From contig NZSO01000032.1 of assembly GCA_002696885.1 (NCBI GenBank), positions 8,763 to 19,416 of the forward strand: DNA of 10,654 bases. Reading direction: 5' to 3'. Position 1 is the stretch's first letter, and each line of letters opens with the position of its first letter. Below the pieces are notes generated by a model. It saw nothing but the letters and a program-made list of their open reading frames with translations. It made no database searches and was not told the DNA's origin. Shown piece after piece: positions 1 to 7,800 of this stretch. This DNA comes from Verrucomicrobiales bacterium (GTDB lineage Bacteria; Verrucomicrobiota; Verrucomicrobiia; Verrucomicrobiales; DEV007). Made by a program: the position numbers and the translations under genes.

Positions 1-72
1 GATACATTGGATAATTACGATGTTATAGACAGGGAAAATGGATTATCACACAGAAAACAGGAGAAAAAGTAA
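1..72 (+). CDS. Possible 3' end of an upstream gene (partial, overlaps the PBP start)
   Basis: The first reading frame is open from the window edge to a TAA at 70-72, giving 23 residues (DTLDNYDVIDRENG followed by a basic tail). The other two plus-strand frames are closed early (TAG at 26-28, TAA at 12-14). If real, it is the C-terminus of a gene that overlaps the next coding region by 35 nt, which would suggest translational coupling with the penicillin-binding protein. The stretch is too short to identify a family, and an open frame of 24 codons in AT-rich DNA can arise by chance. Confidence 0.25.
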   Translation, partial: DTLDNYDVIDRENGLSHRKQEKK

Positions 73-2488
73 ACCTAAGCTCTACAAGAGAAGGTGGTTT
101 CAAATTGTCCTAATCTTATTCTTTGTCCCAATAATAATAAGTTCATTCTATGGCCTATCGATCCTAAAGACAAAACATGCAAAGGCTCAAACTTTTGATT
201 TAGAAGCTATTACTAAACTTGAAGTCCCAAGCAGAATATATGACCGGCATGGAGTCGAGATCGGTCAAATAAAGATTGAGGATAGAAGGCCAATAGCACT
301 TGATAAGGTTCCTTACCATGTCATACAAGCACTGACAGCAGTTGAAGATTCACGGTTTCTTGAACACCAAGGGGTAGATTTTATTGGAATCGCAAGAGCG
401 GTAATTTTAAACCTTAAAGCTAAACGAATTACCCAAGGCGCTAGTACTATTACCCAACAACTTGCAAAACAATGTTATTCAGAGCTCAAGAGCGTTCGAA
501 ATATAGACAACAAAATTATTGAAGCATTCTTAGCCAATAGAATAGAACAAAATTTCACAAAATCAGAAATTTTAGAACATTACCTAAACAGGATTTATTT
601 TGGCAGCGGTTACTTTGGTATCGAATCAGCCGCTAGGGGTTATTTTGGAAAATCCACCTCAGAAATAAATATATTAGAAGCTGCAACCATTTGTGGATTA
701 ATAAAAAACCCCTCAAGACTATCACCCAAAAATAATATTGATCAGTCTACAAAAGCTAGAAACCATGTTTTAAATAGAATGCATGCAGAGGAGATGATCA
801 CAGAGAAAGAACTTTTAGAATTCAAAAAAATTCCAATTGAACTTGTAAAATCCACAGCTGATCAAAATTCTTACGTACAGGAAATGGTAAGGTTACAAGC
901 ACTGAACATAGTGGGGCTTGAAAAAGCAGGCAGAGGTGGAATGAAAATTCACACAACTATTGATAATGAAACACAGAAAGCTTCAATTCAAAGTCTTCTC
1001 AGAAACTTAACAAAGGCTGAATCCCATAAAGATTTTAAGCATTTATCATATTCAAAATACCAAGAAAGGGCGAGTATTCCAAAGTCACTAAGTCTACCAT
1101 CGGGTCAAAATAGTGGCCCAGACTATTTACAGGGAGCACTTATAATGATTGAGAACCGCACCGGTGCAATCGTTGCTTTAGTTGGCGGTAGAAACTTCAA
1201 ACACAGTCAATTCAATAGAGCAATACAGTCAAAAAGACCAAGCGGAACAGCATTCAAACCATTTGTCTATGCAACAGCTTTTGAAACTGGGGAATTTTTC
1301 CCGGGAAGCATTCTGAATGACGCTCCTATAGATAATAGATCAGTTGCTATAGGCGGTAATACAGGAATTCTTGGAGAATGGGGAAGCGAGTCGGAGACCG
1401 TTTCCTATCAGGGTAACATCACAGTAAGAGAAGCTCTACGTAATTCCAAGAATGCAGCGACCGTCAGACTAGGTAAAAAAATAGGACGACAAAAGGTAGT
1501 GGATCTGGTTAGAAGAGCCGGCATTAATTCATCAATTGATGATTATGATAAATCTTTCCTTGGTAGTAGCTCTACGAGTCTTGAGGAGCTTTGTAGAGCC
1601 TTTAGTATTTTTCCAAATAAAGGTCAAAATCTTGAATCAGTTTATCTTATTTCCTCAATTGAAAACTCATCTGGTGATTCAATTTACAAAGAAACCAAAC
1701 CCAAGAGAAACAAAGCACTTAGCACCGCTGCAGCCTATCAAGTTCATAGCTGTTTAAAAGATTCACTATCCAAAGGAACTGGAAAAATGGCATTTGAAAA
1801 ATATGGCCTAAGGGATAAATCAGCGGCAGGGAAAACCGGCACAGCCTATAATTTTACCGATCAATGGTTCATTGGTTACAACAGCTCAGTTACTTGTGGA
1901 GTTTGGGCTGGATTCGATAAGCCAAAAATGATTTACCGCGGAGCCTTTAGTAAAGATACCGTATTGCCCGTTTGGGTTGATGCTATCAATACATCATTAA
2001 ATACTTTTCCTCCAGAACCCATTACAATGCCTGACAGTGTGACTACGATAGAAATATGCCTAAAGTCAGGTCTAAGAGCGACGGATTCATGCTACGAGGA
2101 AACCGCAGGCAAAGAGGAAGGAACCAGAAAAATAGAGAGAGTTACATATAAAGAAATCGTCGATAAAAAGATGGGCTTTAACGAATATTGCTCTTTCCAT
2201 TCTAATGGACTTAATAGTGTTCGACATCCAATCATTGGAGCGCTTCAAAACAACGCTTCTGTACAACCCGTTAATATTTCCACTGAAGCTGTTCTGCTAG
2301 GATCACCTACAGTCTTAGGAGAAACAGATCCATACTCATCTTTAGAACCAATATTGAGAGCTAAAGCAGTAAATGATGAGGAAAAACCTTTAAAGGCAAC
2401 TGCAGTAACACCCAATATAATGAATAATAACAAAAGCTCTATTTTCATTAGCCCACCTGAAAAGATTCAAATCCCAGATATTGATTGA
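38..2488 (+). CDS. Class A penicillin-binding protein (GT51 transglycosylase + transpeptidase, PBP1A-like)
   Basis: Bifunctional peptidoglycan synthase anchored in the inner membrane, 816 aa. A basic cytoplasmic N-terminus is followed by a membrane helix at about residues 21-44. The GT51 domain covers about 65-250: catalytic Glu103 in EDSRF, GASTITQQL at 134-142, second Glu at 162, and the IYFGSGYFGIESAARGYFGK block. By family knowledge it polymerises lipid II. The transpeptidase domain covers about 365-665 and has SKN at 470-472 and KTGT at 599-602. The SxxK position reads T404-A-F-K407 (PSGTAFKPF), so the usual nucleophilic serine is threonine; cross-linking activity is therefore uncertain. 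About 150 C-terminal residues with several cysteines follow, ending in a low-complexity tail. ATG 38 is the first start after an in-frame TAG at 26-28. AGGGA lies only 2 nt upstream of it, so the ribosome site is weak. Two zinc-ribbon membrane proteins follow on the same strand. Confidence 0.95.
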   Translation: MDYHTENRRKSKPKLYKRRWFQIVLILFFVPIIISSFYGLSILKTKHAKAQTFDLEAITKLEVPSRIYDRHGVEIGQIKIEDRRPIALDKVPYHVIQALTAVEDSRFLEHQGVDFIGIARAVILNLKAKRITQGASTITQQLAKQCYSELKSVRNIDNKIIEAFLANRIEQNFTKSEILEHYLNRIYFGSGYFGIESAARGYFGKSTSEINILEAATICGLIKNPSRLSPKNNIDQSTKARNHVLNRMHAEEMITEKELLEFKKIPIELVKSTADQNSYVQEMVRLQALNIVGLEKAGRGGMKIHTTIDNETQKASIQSLLRNLTKAESHKDFKHLSYSKYQERASIPKSLSLPSGQNSGPDYLQGALIMIENRTGAIVALVGGRNFKHSQFNRAIQSKRPSGTAFKPFVYATAFETGEFFPGSILNDAPIDNRSVAIGGNTGILGEWGSESETVSYQGNITVREALRNSKNAATVRLGKKIGRQKVVDLVRRAGINSSIDDYDKSFLGSSSTSLEELCRAFSIFPNKGQNLESVYLISSIENSSGDSIYKETKPKRNKALSTAAAYQVHSCLKDSLSKGTGKMAFEKYGLRDKSAAGKTGTAYNFTDQWFIGYNSSVTCGVWAGFDKPKMIYRGAFSKDTVLPVWVDAINTSLNTFPPEPITMPDSVTTIEICLKSGLRATDSCYEETAGKEEGTRKIERVTYKEIVDKKMGFNEYCSFHSNGLNSVRHPIIGALQNNASVQPVNISTEAVLLGSPTVLGETDPYSSLEPILRAKAVNDEEKPLKATAVTPNIMNNNKSSIFISPPEKIQIPDID

Positions 2489-2545
2489 TTTTTAATCGAT
2501 ATTTATACAAACAAGTCGTATCTTAGGTTCTTAAAACTCCACATT

Positions 2546-3838
2546 ATGAACCAATCTGCCCAGGGAGACATAAATTGTCCTCACTGCGAATGTTCTATTC
2601 GCATAGAAGGCACTTTAAAGAAAAATACAATTCGCTGTTCAAATTGTAAAAAAATTATTGATGATGTTGAGTCTCGGCTAATTCCTCTTGCATCAACAAT
2701 CGACTTATTGCCTAGCAAGAGACCAGATTCCCAAAATGTAAATATCGAAACTTTAATACAGGAAAATACAAATCAGGCTCATATACCAACAGAGGAAAAA
2801 GCTCAAAATAATGTAAATGATAAAGAATCATCAAATAGTGAAGATTTTGCAAATTTCAAAAGCACTGAAGAACTTGAATTCGATCAGGAGTTTGTCAAAA
2901 AACAAGAAGCACTTGCCCAAGAATTTGCTGTCGCCCAAAGTGATATACTCAATTGGGAAGAGGAAAACGATGGGGATGGTACGAGTTTAAATTCCAAAAA
3001 AAAATTCATAAGATTCATATTTCTTGCTATTTCACTCACAGTAATCAGCCTTGTTATCTATATTAGTTTTAAAGGCATTAATAAAAACAGTGCAGCTACA
3101 AAAGGGATACAATTGTTCTTTGAATCAAAAAATACAGAACAGGATGATTCTCAAGAAACTAAATTTAAATCCTTTGGTGATTTACAACAAACAATGGGGG
3201 CTCAAAAACTTCACAAATCGGTTTCTGAAGCATTAGAAAAGTTTCTGAACTCTGAGGATCTTGAAACGAAGATTAACTTATCAAGATCTTCAAACCGAGT
3301 TAGCGAATTAATGAGGAATCATTACAAAAACAACAGTGACGGTCCAATTGCATATAGACGAATTAGCTTAGCTGGCGAGGAAGGGACTGGAATTATCGAT
3401 GGCTTTTATATAATAAAAGTGAGTTTCCCGGACTTTAGTATTTTACCAGTCGTACTTGCACTGGAAGAAAATAAGATAGTGGTGGATTGGGAATCTTTTG
3501 TTGGATATTCAGAAATGACACTTAAAGAATTTATATCAAATAAACCAGAAGAACCTAAATTATTTAGGCTGCACGCAAATTCTGATGACTATTTCAACTT
3601 TCAATTTAGTGAAGAAGAATATCGTTGTCTTTACCTGAGGAACCCAGAAGATACAGAATCGGTTTACGGATACATCAAGAGAGGTAGCGTTGCAGATGGA
3701 CAGCTATCAAGAATTGCCGAATCAGGACAAAGTATTCGATTTTTAACATTAAAAATTCACTATCCAAAGAAAATAGGTGGTAATAACCAAACAATCATTG
3801 ATGAGATTGTGACGTCAGGGTGGTTAATCAGAGAATAG
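2546..3838 (+). CDS. Zinc-ribbon single-pass membrane protein, paralogue 1 (function unknown)
   Basis: A 430-aa protein I cannot assign to a characterised family. An N-terminal zinc ribbon has cysteine pairs CPHC (11, 14) and CSNC (31, 34). An acidic, Asn/Glu-rich linker runs to about residue 150. A Lys-rich stop (150-153) precedes one membrane helix at about 154-175, and a long C-terminal region follows. With no signal peptide, the inferred topology is ribbon in the cytoplasm and C-terminal domain in the periplasm. The last 130 residues (motifs VDWESFVGYS, KPEEPKLFR, YGYIKRGS) align with the next gene product, so the two are divergent tandem paralogues. The gene starts 57 nt after the PBP stop; no Shine-Dalgarno is visible and no terminator lies between, so co-transcription is plausible. 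A sensor or adaptor role in wall assembly is only a guess from position. Confidence 0.88.
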   Translation: MNQSAQGDINCPHCECSIRIEGTLKKNTIRCSNCKKIIDDVESRLIPLASTIDLLPSKRPDSQNVNIETLIQENTNQAHIPTEEKAQNNVNDKESSNSEDFANFKSTEELEFDQEFVKKQEALAQEFAVAQSDILNWEEENDGDGTSLNSKKKFIRFIFLAISLTVISLVIYISFKGINKNSAATKGIQLFFESKNTEQDDSQETKFKSFGDLQQTMGAQKLHKSVSEALEKFLNSEDLETKINLSRSSNRVSELMRNHYKNNSDGPIAYRRISLAGEEGTGIIDGFYIIKVSFPDFSILPVVLALEENKIVVDWESFVGYSEMTLKEFISNKPEEPKLFRLHANSDDYFNFQFSEEEYRCLYLRNPEDTESVYGYIKRGSVADGQLSRIAESGQSIRFLTLKIHYPKKIGGNNQTIIDEIVTSGWLIRE

Positions 3839-3911
3839 TATCATCGGCATTATGTGATTTCTTTAAGTGAAAGTTGTATTTCTTTTTAGATTATATTAAA
3901 AATTTACCGTA

Positions 3912-5138
3912 ATGCACGAAACTGAACAATCCAGGCCCTCGGATAATTCTTGGCTGATAACTACCTGCCCAAGTTGTTCAAAACAAATCAAGGCTAAGAG
4001 AGAAATTCTACAATCAACTTCTTCCATTGCTTGTCCTTACTGCCAGCATTCTTTAAATGTTGAAAATGAATCAAAATATAATTCTGATAATTTTCAATAT
4101 GCAAAGGCTCAAAAATTGACAGAGACACCCGAAAAAGGGATACGTAAAAGAAAGAATTCCAAAAAGAAACAAATTATAGCATGGGACCTAGATGAAGATG
4201 ATCAAAGTGAAGACCCCCATGAAATTGTTACAGTTCAGGACTCTTCAGGTAAAGAGGTTAGAAAGATAAGAAGGAGGTCAAAAAAAGGAAACTCTCAATC
4301 AAAGGCTTACAAAACCTTGACTAGCGGCTCATTATTACTGCTAACGGGCAGCGGAATCATTCTGCTAGGTGCAATTATATATAAAGGCTTTAAAACAATA
4401 AATCGCGACCTGACAGTATCCGATAATATTAATGATCCTATTTTTAAACCCATTGTTAAAGACATCTCAATCAGTCTGACAAATGAAGAGAGAGATCAAT
4501 GCATGGATATTATCAATTCCTTCTTAGATGATTCTAAGAATATTAAATTAGAGGATTTGATAGTTCATCCAGAATTAACAATTCCTAGAATCAAGGAAGG
4601 TATTTATGGTCCAGGCGATGAAGAGTACGAAGGAATCATTGCATCCACTAAAATACAAAAAAGTTCTAAATTCATCATCCTTTTAAATCTAAAAGTTTCA
4701 AACGAGATAAGAAGCAGAACCTTTGCCTTCGAACAAACCAATGAATCAATTAAAATGAATTGGGAGGTGTCTTTTGGACATCAATTAATGCAGGTTTCAG
4801 AATTTATGGAAAGAAAGCCTAATGAAGCTCAAACATTTAGAGTTTCTTTAGTACTCGGTGATTACTACTCTCATTACTATAACAACGATTCAATATGGCA
4901 ATGTTTAGAGGTCTCCTATCCAAATGACGAACAATCTAAAACATTTGCTTACGTAAAACGCGATACACTACTTGGTGACAGGATTATGGGCCAGCTAAAG
5001 CCAACTGAATCAACATTGACCACTAGAGCTCCTCAAAATAAAACAATGTCAGTTATCGCTCAACTACGATTCAATGAGCAGAATGATCAATCTAACCAGG
5101 TTGAGCTTTTGGACATTATTGAGGATCATTGGTACTAA
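3912..5138 (+). CDS. Zinc-ribbon single-pass membrane protein, paralogue 2 (function unknown)
   Basis: A 408-aa protein with the same layout as its upstream neighbour. The zinc ribbon has cysteines at 19, 22, 41 and 44 (CPSC and CPYC). A highly basic linker follows (KRKNSKKK near 79, RKIRRRSKK near 117), then one membrane helix at about 138-158 and an extracytoplasmic domain to the C-terminus. Corresponding motifs between the paralogues are MNWEVSFGH versus VDWESFVGY, EFMERKPNEAQTFR versus EFISNKPEEPKLFR, and FAYVKRDT versus YGYIKRGS. The linker differs sharply in charge: mainly acidic in the first paralogue, basic with an acidic patch near 92-101 here. The gap to the preceding stop is 73 nt and AT-rich, with no recognisable Shine-Dalgarno at ATG 3912. 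This is the last gene of the plus-strand block and converges on the PEP-CTERM gene. Function unknown. Confidence 0.87.
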   Translation: MHETEQSRPSDNSWLITTCPSCSKQIKAKREILQSTSSIACPYCQHSLNVENESKYNSDNFQYAKAQKLTETPEKGIRKRKNSKKKQIIAWDLDEDDQSEDPHEIVTVQDSSGKEVRKIRRRSKKGNSQSKAYKTLTSGSLLLLTGSGIILLGAIIYKGFKTINRDLTVSDNINDPIFKPIVKDISISLTNEERDQCMDIINSFLDDSKNIKLEDLIVHPELTIPRIKEGIYGPGDEEYEGIIASTKIQKSSKFIILLNLKVSNEIRSRTFAFEQTNESIKMNWEVSFGHQLMQVSEFMERKPNEAQTFRVSLVLGDYYSHYYNNDSIWQCLEVSYPNDEQSKTFAYVKRDTLLGDRIMGQLKPTESTLTTRAPQNKTMSVIAQLRFNEQNDQSNQVELLDIIEDHWY

Positions 5139-5169
5139 CAACTCTTCTAGAATTTAGTATCAAATTAAT

Positions 5170-5202
5170 AAAAAAAAGAGCTTCCGGTTTCCCGGAAGCT
5201 CT
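5170..5202 (-). terminator. Intrinsic terminator of the PEP-CTERM gene
   Basis: A perfect 11-bp inverted repeat (arms 5177-5187 and 5192-5202, AGAGCTTCCGG and its complement) encloses a 4-nt loop. On the minus strand it is followed directly by a run of eight T (A run at 5170-5177 on the plus strand). It lies 75 nt beyond the stop of the PEP-CTERM gene. On the plus strand the hairpin sits 38 nt after the last zinc-ribbon gene but has no T run on that side, so it is a canonical terminator only for leftward transcription. Confidence 0.85.
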
Positions 5203-5277
5203 GAAACAAAAACTACTAACTATTTTTAGGGGTTTTGCGTGTGGGTTATTTAGTTGGAGGGATAAACCCTCAAATGG

Positions 5278-5883
5278 TTATCTGCGTCTGCGAAGAGCGA
5301 GGAATCCAGCTGCGAAAAGCGCGAGAACTGAAACACCTGGCTCAGGAATAACGACGCCTACTGGCACAGCTTGGAAAGCTCCAGCAACACCTGCGTTGAC
5401 TGCGGTTCCACCTGCAGCACCGAGTGCTGGAGTACCACTGTTAACGTCTACGCTTGCTGCGAAGAGTGGGGCGTCTGCCTCGAAAGTTGCGCCTGTATCA
5501 ATAACGAAGAGGTGTGAAGAATCTGCGATTCCAGATCCATCTCCACCGACGAGCCAAATTGGCTTACCACTGAATGCTGCACTTCCACCATCTCCAGAAG
5601 CAACACCTGAGAAGAAACCGTTAAGGTTGAATGCTGCTGCACCACCGAAATCAGTGGCATCACCAAACTGAGTGAAGTTAGCTGCTAATGCAGTCTGAGC
5701 TGCGCCTGGATCAGAAAAGTCAACTCCGCTTCCTGTTCCAACAGCAACGAAACCTCCAGAAATAGGAGTACCGCTAGCTTGGATTTCCCAAGTAGAAGCA
5801 AAGTTACTGAAGTTAACTGTTCCTGCAGCTGCAATTCCTGCAAGAAGAGCAGAAGCAATAGTGGCTGTAAAAAATGTTTTCAT
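5278..5883 (-). CDS. PEP-CTERM sorting-domain exported protein
   Basis: Short exported protein of 201 aa. A Sec signal peptide (MKTFFTATIASALLAGIAAA) probably cleaves near residue 20. The mature part is rich in Ala, Gly, Ser and Val, has no cysteine and shows no enzymatic motif. The C-terminus is a textbook PEP-CTERM signal: IPEPG at 179-183, a hydrophobic stretch 184-197, and RRRR as the last four residues. By family knowledge, exosortase recognises this tail and processes the protein at the envelope, often in matrix- or exopolysaccharide-producing bacteria; no exosortase gene is in this window. ATG 5883 is chosen because the signal peptide begins there. The upstream leader is free of G, with no Shine-Dalgarno. 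The coding sequence is clearly richer in G+C than the plus-strand genes (33 of 60 in 5341-5400 versus 19 of 60 in 4441-4500). Confidence 0.92.
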   Translation of the reverse strand: MKTFFTATIASALLAGIAAAGTVNFSNFASTWEIQASGTPISGGFVAVGTGSGVDFSDPGAAQTALAANFTQFGDATDFGGAAAFNLNGFFSGVASGDGGSAAFSGKPIWLVGGDGSGIADSSHLFVIDTGATFEADAPLFAASVDVNSGTPALGAAGGTAVNAGVAGAFQAVPVGVVIPEPGVSVLALFAAGFLALRRRR

Positions 5884-5920
5884 AGTTAGTTTTAGTAGGT
5901 TTTTGTTTTGTGTTTTTATA
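5884..5920 (-). promoter_or_regulatory. G-free A/C-rich leader before the PEP-CTERM start
   Basis: The 37 nt immediately upstream of the start codon contain no G on the coding strand and consist mainly of A with scattered C and T. A Shine-Dalgarno pairing is therefore impossible here. The stretch should be unstructured, and a similar leader precedes the other Sec-exported protein at 8792. It is inferred to be an initiation-enhancing leader. The transcription start is not known, so the region may be longer or partly promoter. Confidence 0.35.
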
Positions 5921-6264
5921 CAAATAATAAATTAATATTTATATACATTATTTATAACAGTCAGAGCGCTACAAGTCGAGTACTTTTAGTCTATTTTTTT
6001 CATTTTCATAAAATTATTGTAACTCACTTAAGATTAATTAGTTAAGATAAGAAAAAGCCAATTATTGTCTTAATTGTAACATCATTGCCAAGGTTTTATG
6101 ATAATTGCCAAAAAAATCCCAAATTATTGAACTTAATTCATTTTTTTCAGCTCTTAAATCAAAAGTACAATTTAACCACTAAATCCAACTAAAAATGTAT
6201 ATTTGATCATTTTTGATGGATAAACATGAATCAAATCAACAATATGAAAATAGACTAATTCATG
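5921..6264. other. AT-rich gene-free region between the oxidoreductase and the PEP-CTERM gene
   Basis: No open frame above about a dozen codons was found on either strand, and no RNA gene was recognised. The region must contain the promoter of the PEP-CTERM gene, but its A/T richness allows too many -10-like boxes to choose one. Visible small structures are a direct repeat ATTGCCA at 6084-6090 and 6104-6110 (20-nt spacing), a partly inverted copy (CCAATTAT) near 6058-6065, and CTTAA/TTAAG half-sites at 6027-6031 and 6042-6046. No convincing terminator for the oxidoreductase gene is seen after its stop. Confidence 0.5.
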
Positions 6265-7668
6265 CTAAACAATCTTGTAAAAGTCCCTCCACTCCTTACG
6301 CGGGGGTATTGAAAGCCGTTGATTAGCTGTTTCGTTGTTTGTGATCTGTTTAGTTATGGGATCAAACTCGATATCCATATCATAATATTGAGCAATACAA
6401 CCAAGAGTTAAAACCTGCGTTAGTACACCACCAACACTGAAAGGAGACCATGTTTTGCCGTTCCCAAGACATGCTTGCACAAAAGATTCTAGATGATTTT
6501 GTCTGATATTTTCAGTTTTTAGATCAAGTTCTTTTGACTTTTTATATGGAAATATTCTGGAGCTACTGCCATGAGAATTTCGCTGTATCATGTAGTCTTC
6601 CCCTTGGACTTGAAAAAGTGAACCAGCACCTCCAAGCCTGGGCGCTCTATTAGGATCATCCCAGTATTTTTTGGGAACCTGGGCCTGACAATCTGATCCA
6701 TCTTTCCAGTTTAGCGTCATTGCGGGATGCTTTCCTCTGGCAGGGAACTTAAATTGCATGTGGGAATTTAGTGGAAATATAACTTTATTGTGGTCATCCA
6801 TTCGTCGGGCTTTGATTTCGGTGGGCAAACCCAAATCTAGATAGTGATGTATCATATCAATTATGTGACAACCCCAATCCCCGAGCATTCCAGATCCGTA
6901 AGGATGAAATCCGCGCCATTCAAAAGTATGATACATACGACTAAATGGATGATATTCAGCAGGTCCAAGCCATAAATTCCAATCCATTCCATTGGGTATT
7001 GGTTCTCTCTTGGGCCAGCGATTAATTCGCTTGTCTTTTTGCATGAAGAAACAACTGGGTCCTTTCCATGCATCAACATGGGTCACATTTTTTATAATAC
7101 CTCTTTTCACCCATTCACGAAATTGATTAGAAGCTGTTCCTGTGTGTCCCTGATTTCCCATTTGAGTTACAACTTTAAACTTTTTTTCAGCTCTCATTAG
7201 TAATTCCGCTTCTTGGAAAGAGTGAGTGAGGGGTTTTTCTACATAAACATGCTTACCCATTGACATGGCCAAAATTGTTGCACAAAAATGAGAATGATCT
7301 GGCACAACTACGCTAATTGCATCAATGTCTTTACCTGACTTATCCATCATTTCTCGAAAGTCAGAATATTTTCTGACTTTAGGCCAACGCTTGAGATTTT
7401 TTTCAACATTTCTGGCGCCATAGTCGACATCCGCGAAAGCAACGGGTTGAGCATTTTCTTGACTGCATAAACCTGGAATTACGCCTCCCGCTCGGCCCCC
7501 TACTCCTACACACCCTAAGTTGATTCTCTTGCTTGGAGGTTTAGGATCTCCCTTAGCTCTAAAACCAGTAGCTAAATACGATGGAATAAATGTAATTCCA
7601 AAAGATTGAGCCGTTTTCTTTAACGCTGCGCGACGTTTTAGCTTGATTCCTTTAGTATGTTTTTTCAT
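6265..7668 (-). CDS. Gfo/Idh/MocA family oxidoreductase with Tat-like leader
   Basis: NAD(P)-dependent oxidoreductase of the Gfo/Idh/MocA family, 467 aa from ATG 7668. These enzymes usually act on sugars, inositols or related compounds; the substrate here cannot be read from sequence. A twin-arginine leader (KRRAALKKTAQSFG, RR at 12-13) suggests folded export to the periplasm. The Rossmann fold follows with a dinucleotide loop GVGGRAG at about 55-61. The family Glu-Lys-Pro motif is in YVEKPLTH (144-146), with MGNQGHTG next. The C-terminal domain carries GDWGCHIIDMIHH, whose His268 and Asp271 match the conserved HxxD. An in-frame TTG at 7698 would add ten residues; ATG 7668 is preferred because the Tat-like leader begins just after it. 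There is no Shine-Dalgarno at either start. The gene lies downstream of a hairpin, so it may have its own promoter. Confidence 0.93.
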   Translation of the reverse strand: MKKHTKGIKLKRRAALKKTAQSFGITFIPSYLATGFRAKGDPKPPSKRINLGCVGVGGRAGGVIPGLCSQENAQPVAFADVDYGARNVEKNLKRWPKVRKYSDFREMMDKSGKDIDAISVVVPDHSHFCATILAMSMGKHVYVEKPLTHSFQEAELLMRAEKKFKVVTQMGNQGHTGTASNQFREWVKRGIIKNVTHVDAWKGPSCFFMQKDKRINRWPKREPIPNGMDWNLWLGPAEYHPFSRMYHTFEWRGFHPYGSGMLGDWGCHIIDMIHHYLDLGLPTEIKARRMDDHNKVIFPLNSHMQFKFPARGKHPAMTLNWKDGSDCQAQVPKKYWDDPNRAPRLGGAGSLFQVQGEDYMIQRNSHGSSSRIFPYKKSKELDLKTENIRQNHLESFVQACLGNGKTWSPFSVGGVLTQVLTLGCIAQYYDMDIEFDPITKQITNNETANQRLSIPPRKEWRDFYKIV

Positions 7669-7764
7669 GAAGTTTAAGAGCTCGAATTGGCTAATCAAAA
7701 TGAACCCGAAAGTATCTCTCTTAAAATAGAAAAATCGTTCATTTATTCACTTCCTTAAACGCAA

Positions 7765-7794
7765 TCCGCCTCACCAGTCTCCTGGTGAGGCGGA
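7765..7794 (-). terminator. Strong GC-rich hairpin after the repeat-containing exported protein gene
   Basis: A perfect 13-bp inverted repeat (arms 7765-7777 and 7782-7794) encloses the loop TCTC. It lies about 40 nt beyond the stop of the leftward gene at 7833. On the minus strand it is followed by TTGCGTTT, not a clean T run. It may therefore be a weak terminator, or a 3'-end stabilising hairpin that lets some transcription continue into the oxidoreductase gene. Confidence 0.65.
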
Positions 7795-7800
7795 ACAGCC

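Noticed and set aside
3870..3905. Possible -35/-10 promoter before the second zinc-ribbon gene
   Set aside because: The boxes are poor matches with a 12- or 19-nt spacer in an AT-rich stretch, so it is not distinguishable from background.
5257..5271. GAGGG/CCCTC hairpin just after the PEP-CTERM stop
   Set aside because: It is a 5-bp stem without a T run. The stronger hairpin at 5177-5202 is the convincing terminator.
5129..5671. Plus-strand open frame of 180 codons rich in Ala, Pro and Ser
   Set aside because: It lies antisense to the PEP-CTERM gene, which has a signal peptide, a sorting tail and a terminator. The frame also crosses the terminator hairpin and shows no family motif.
6202..6235. 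TTTGAT...ATCAAA inverted repeat as a terminator of the oxidoreductase gene
   Set aside because: It has only 6 bp of A/T-rich pairing, a choice of several overlapping arms, and no T run in the direction of transcription.
7695..7742. Minus-strand 15-codon open frame starting at ATG 7742 just upstream of the oxidoreductase
   Set aside because: It could be a leader peptide, but it shows no regulatory codon pattern, no Shine-Dalgarno and no attenuator beyond it. Its length is expected by chance.
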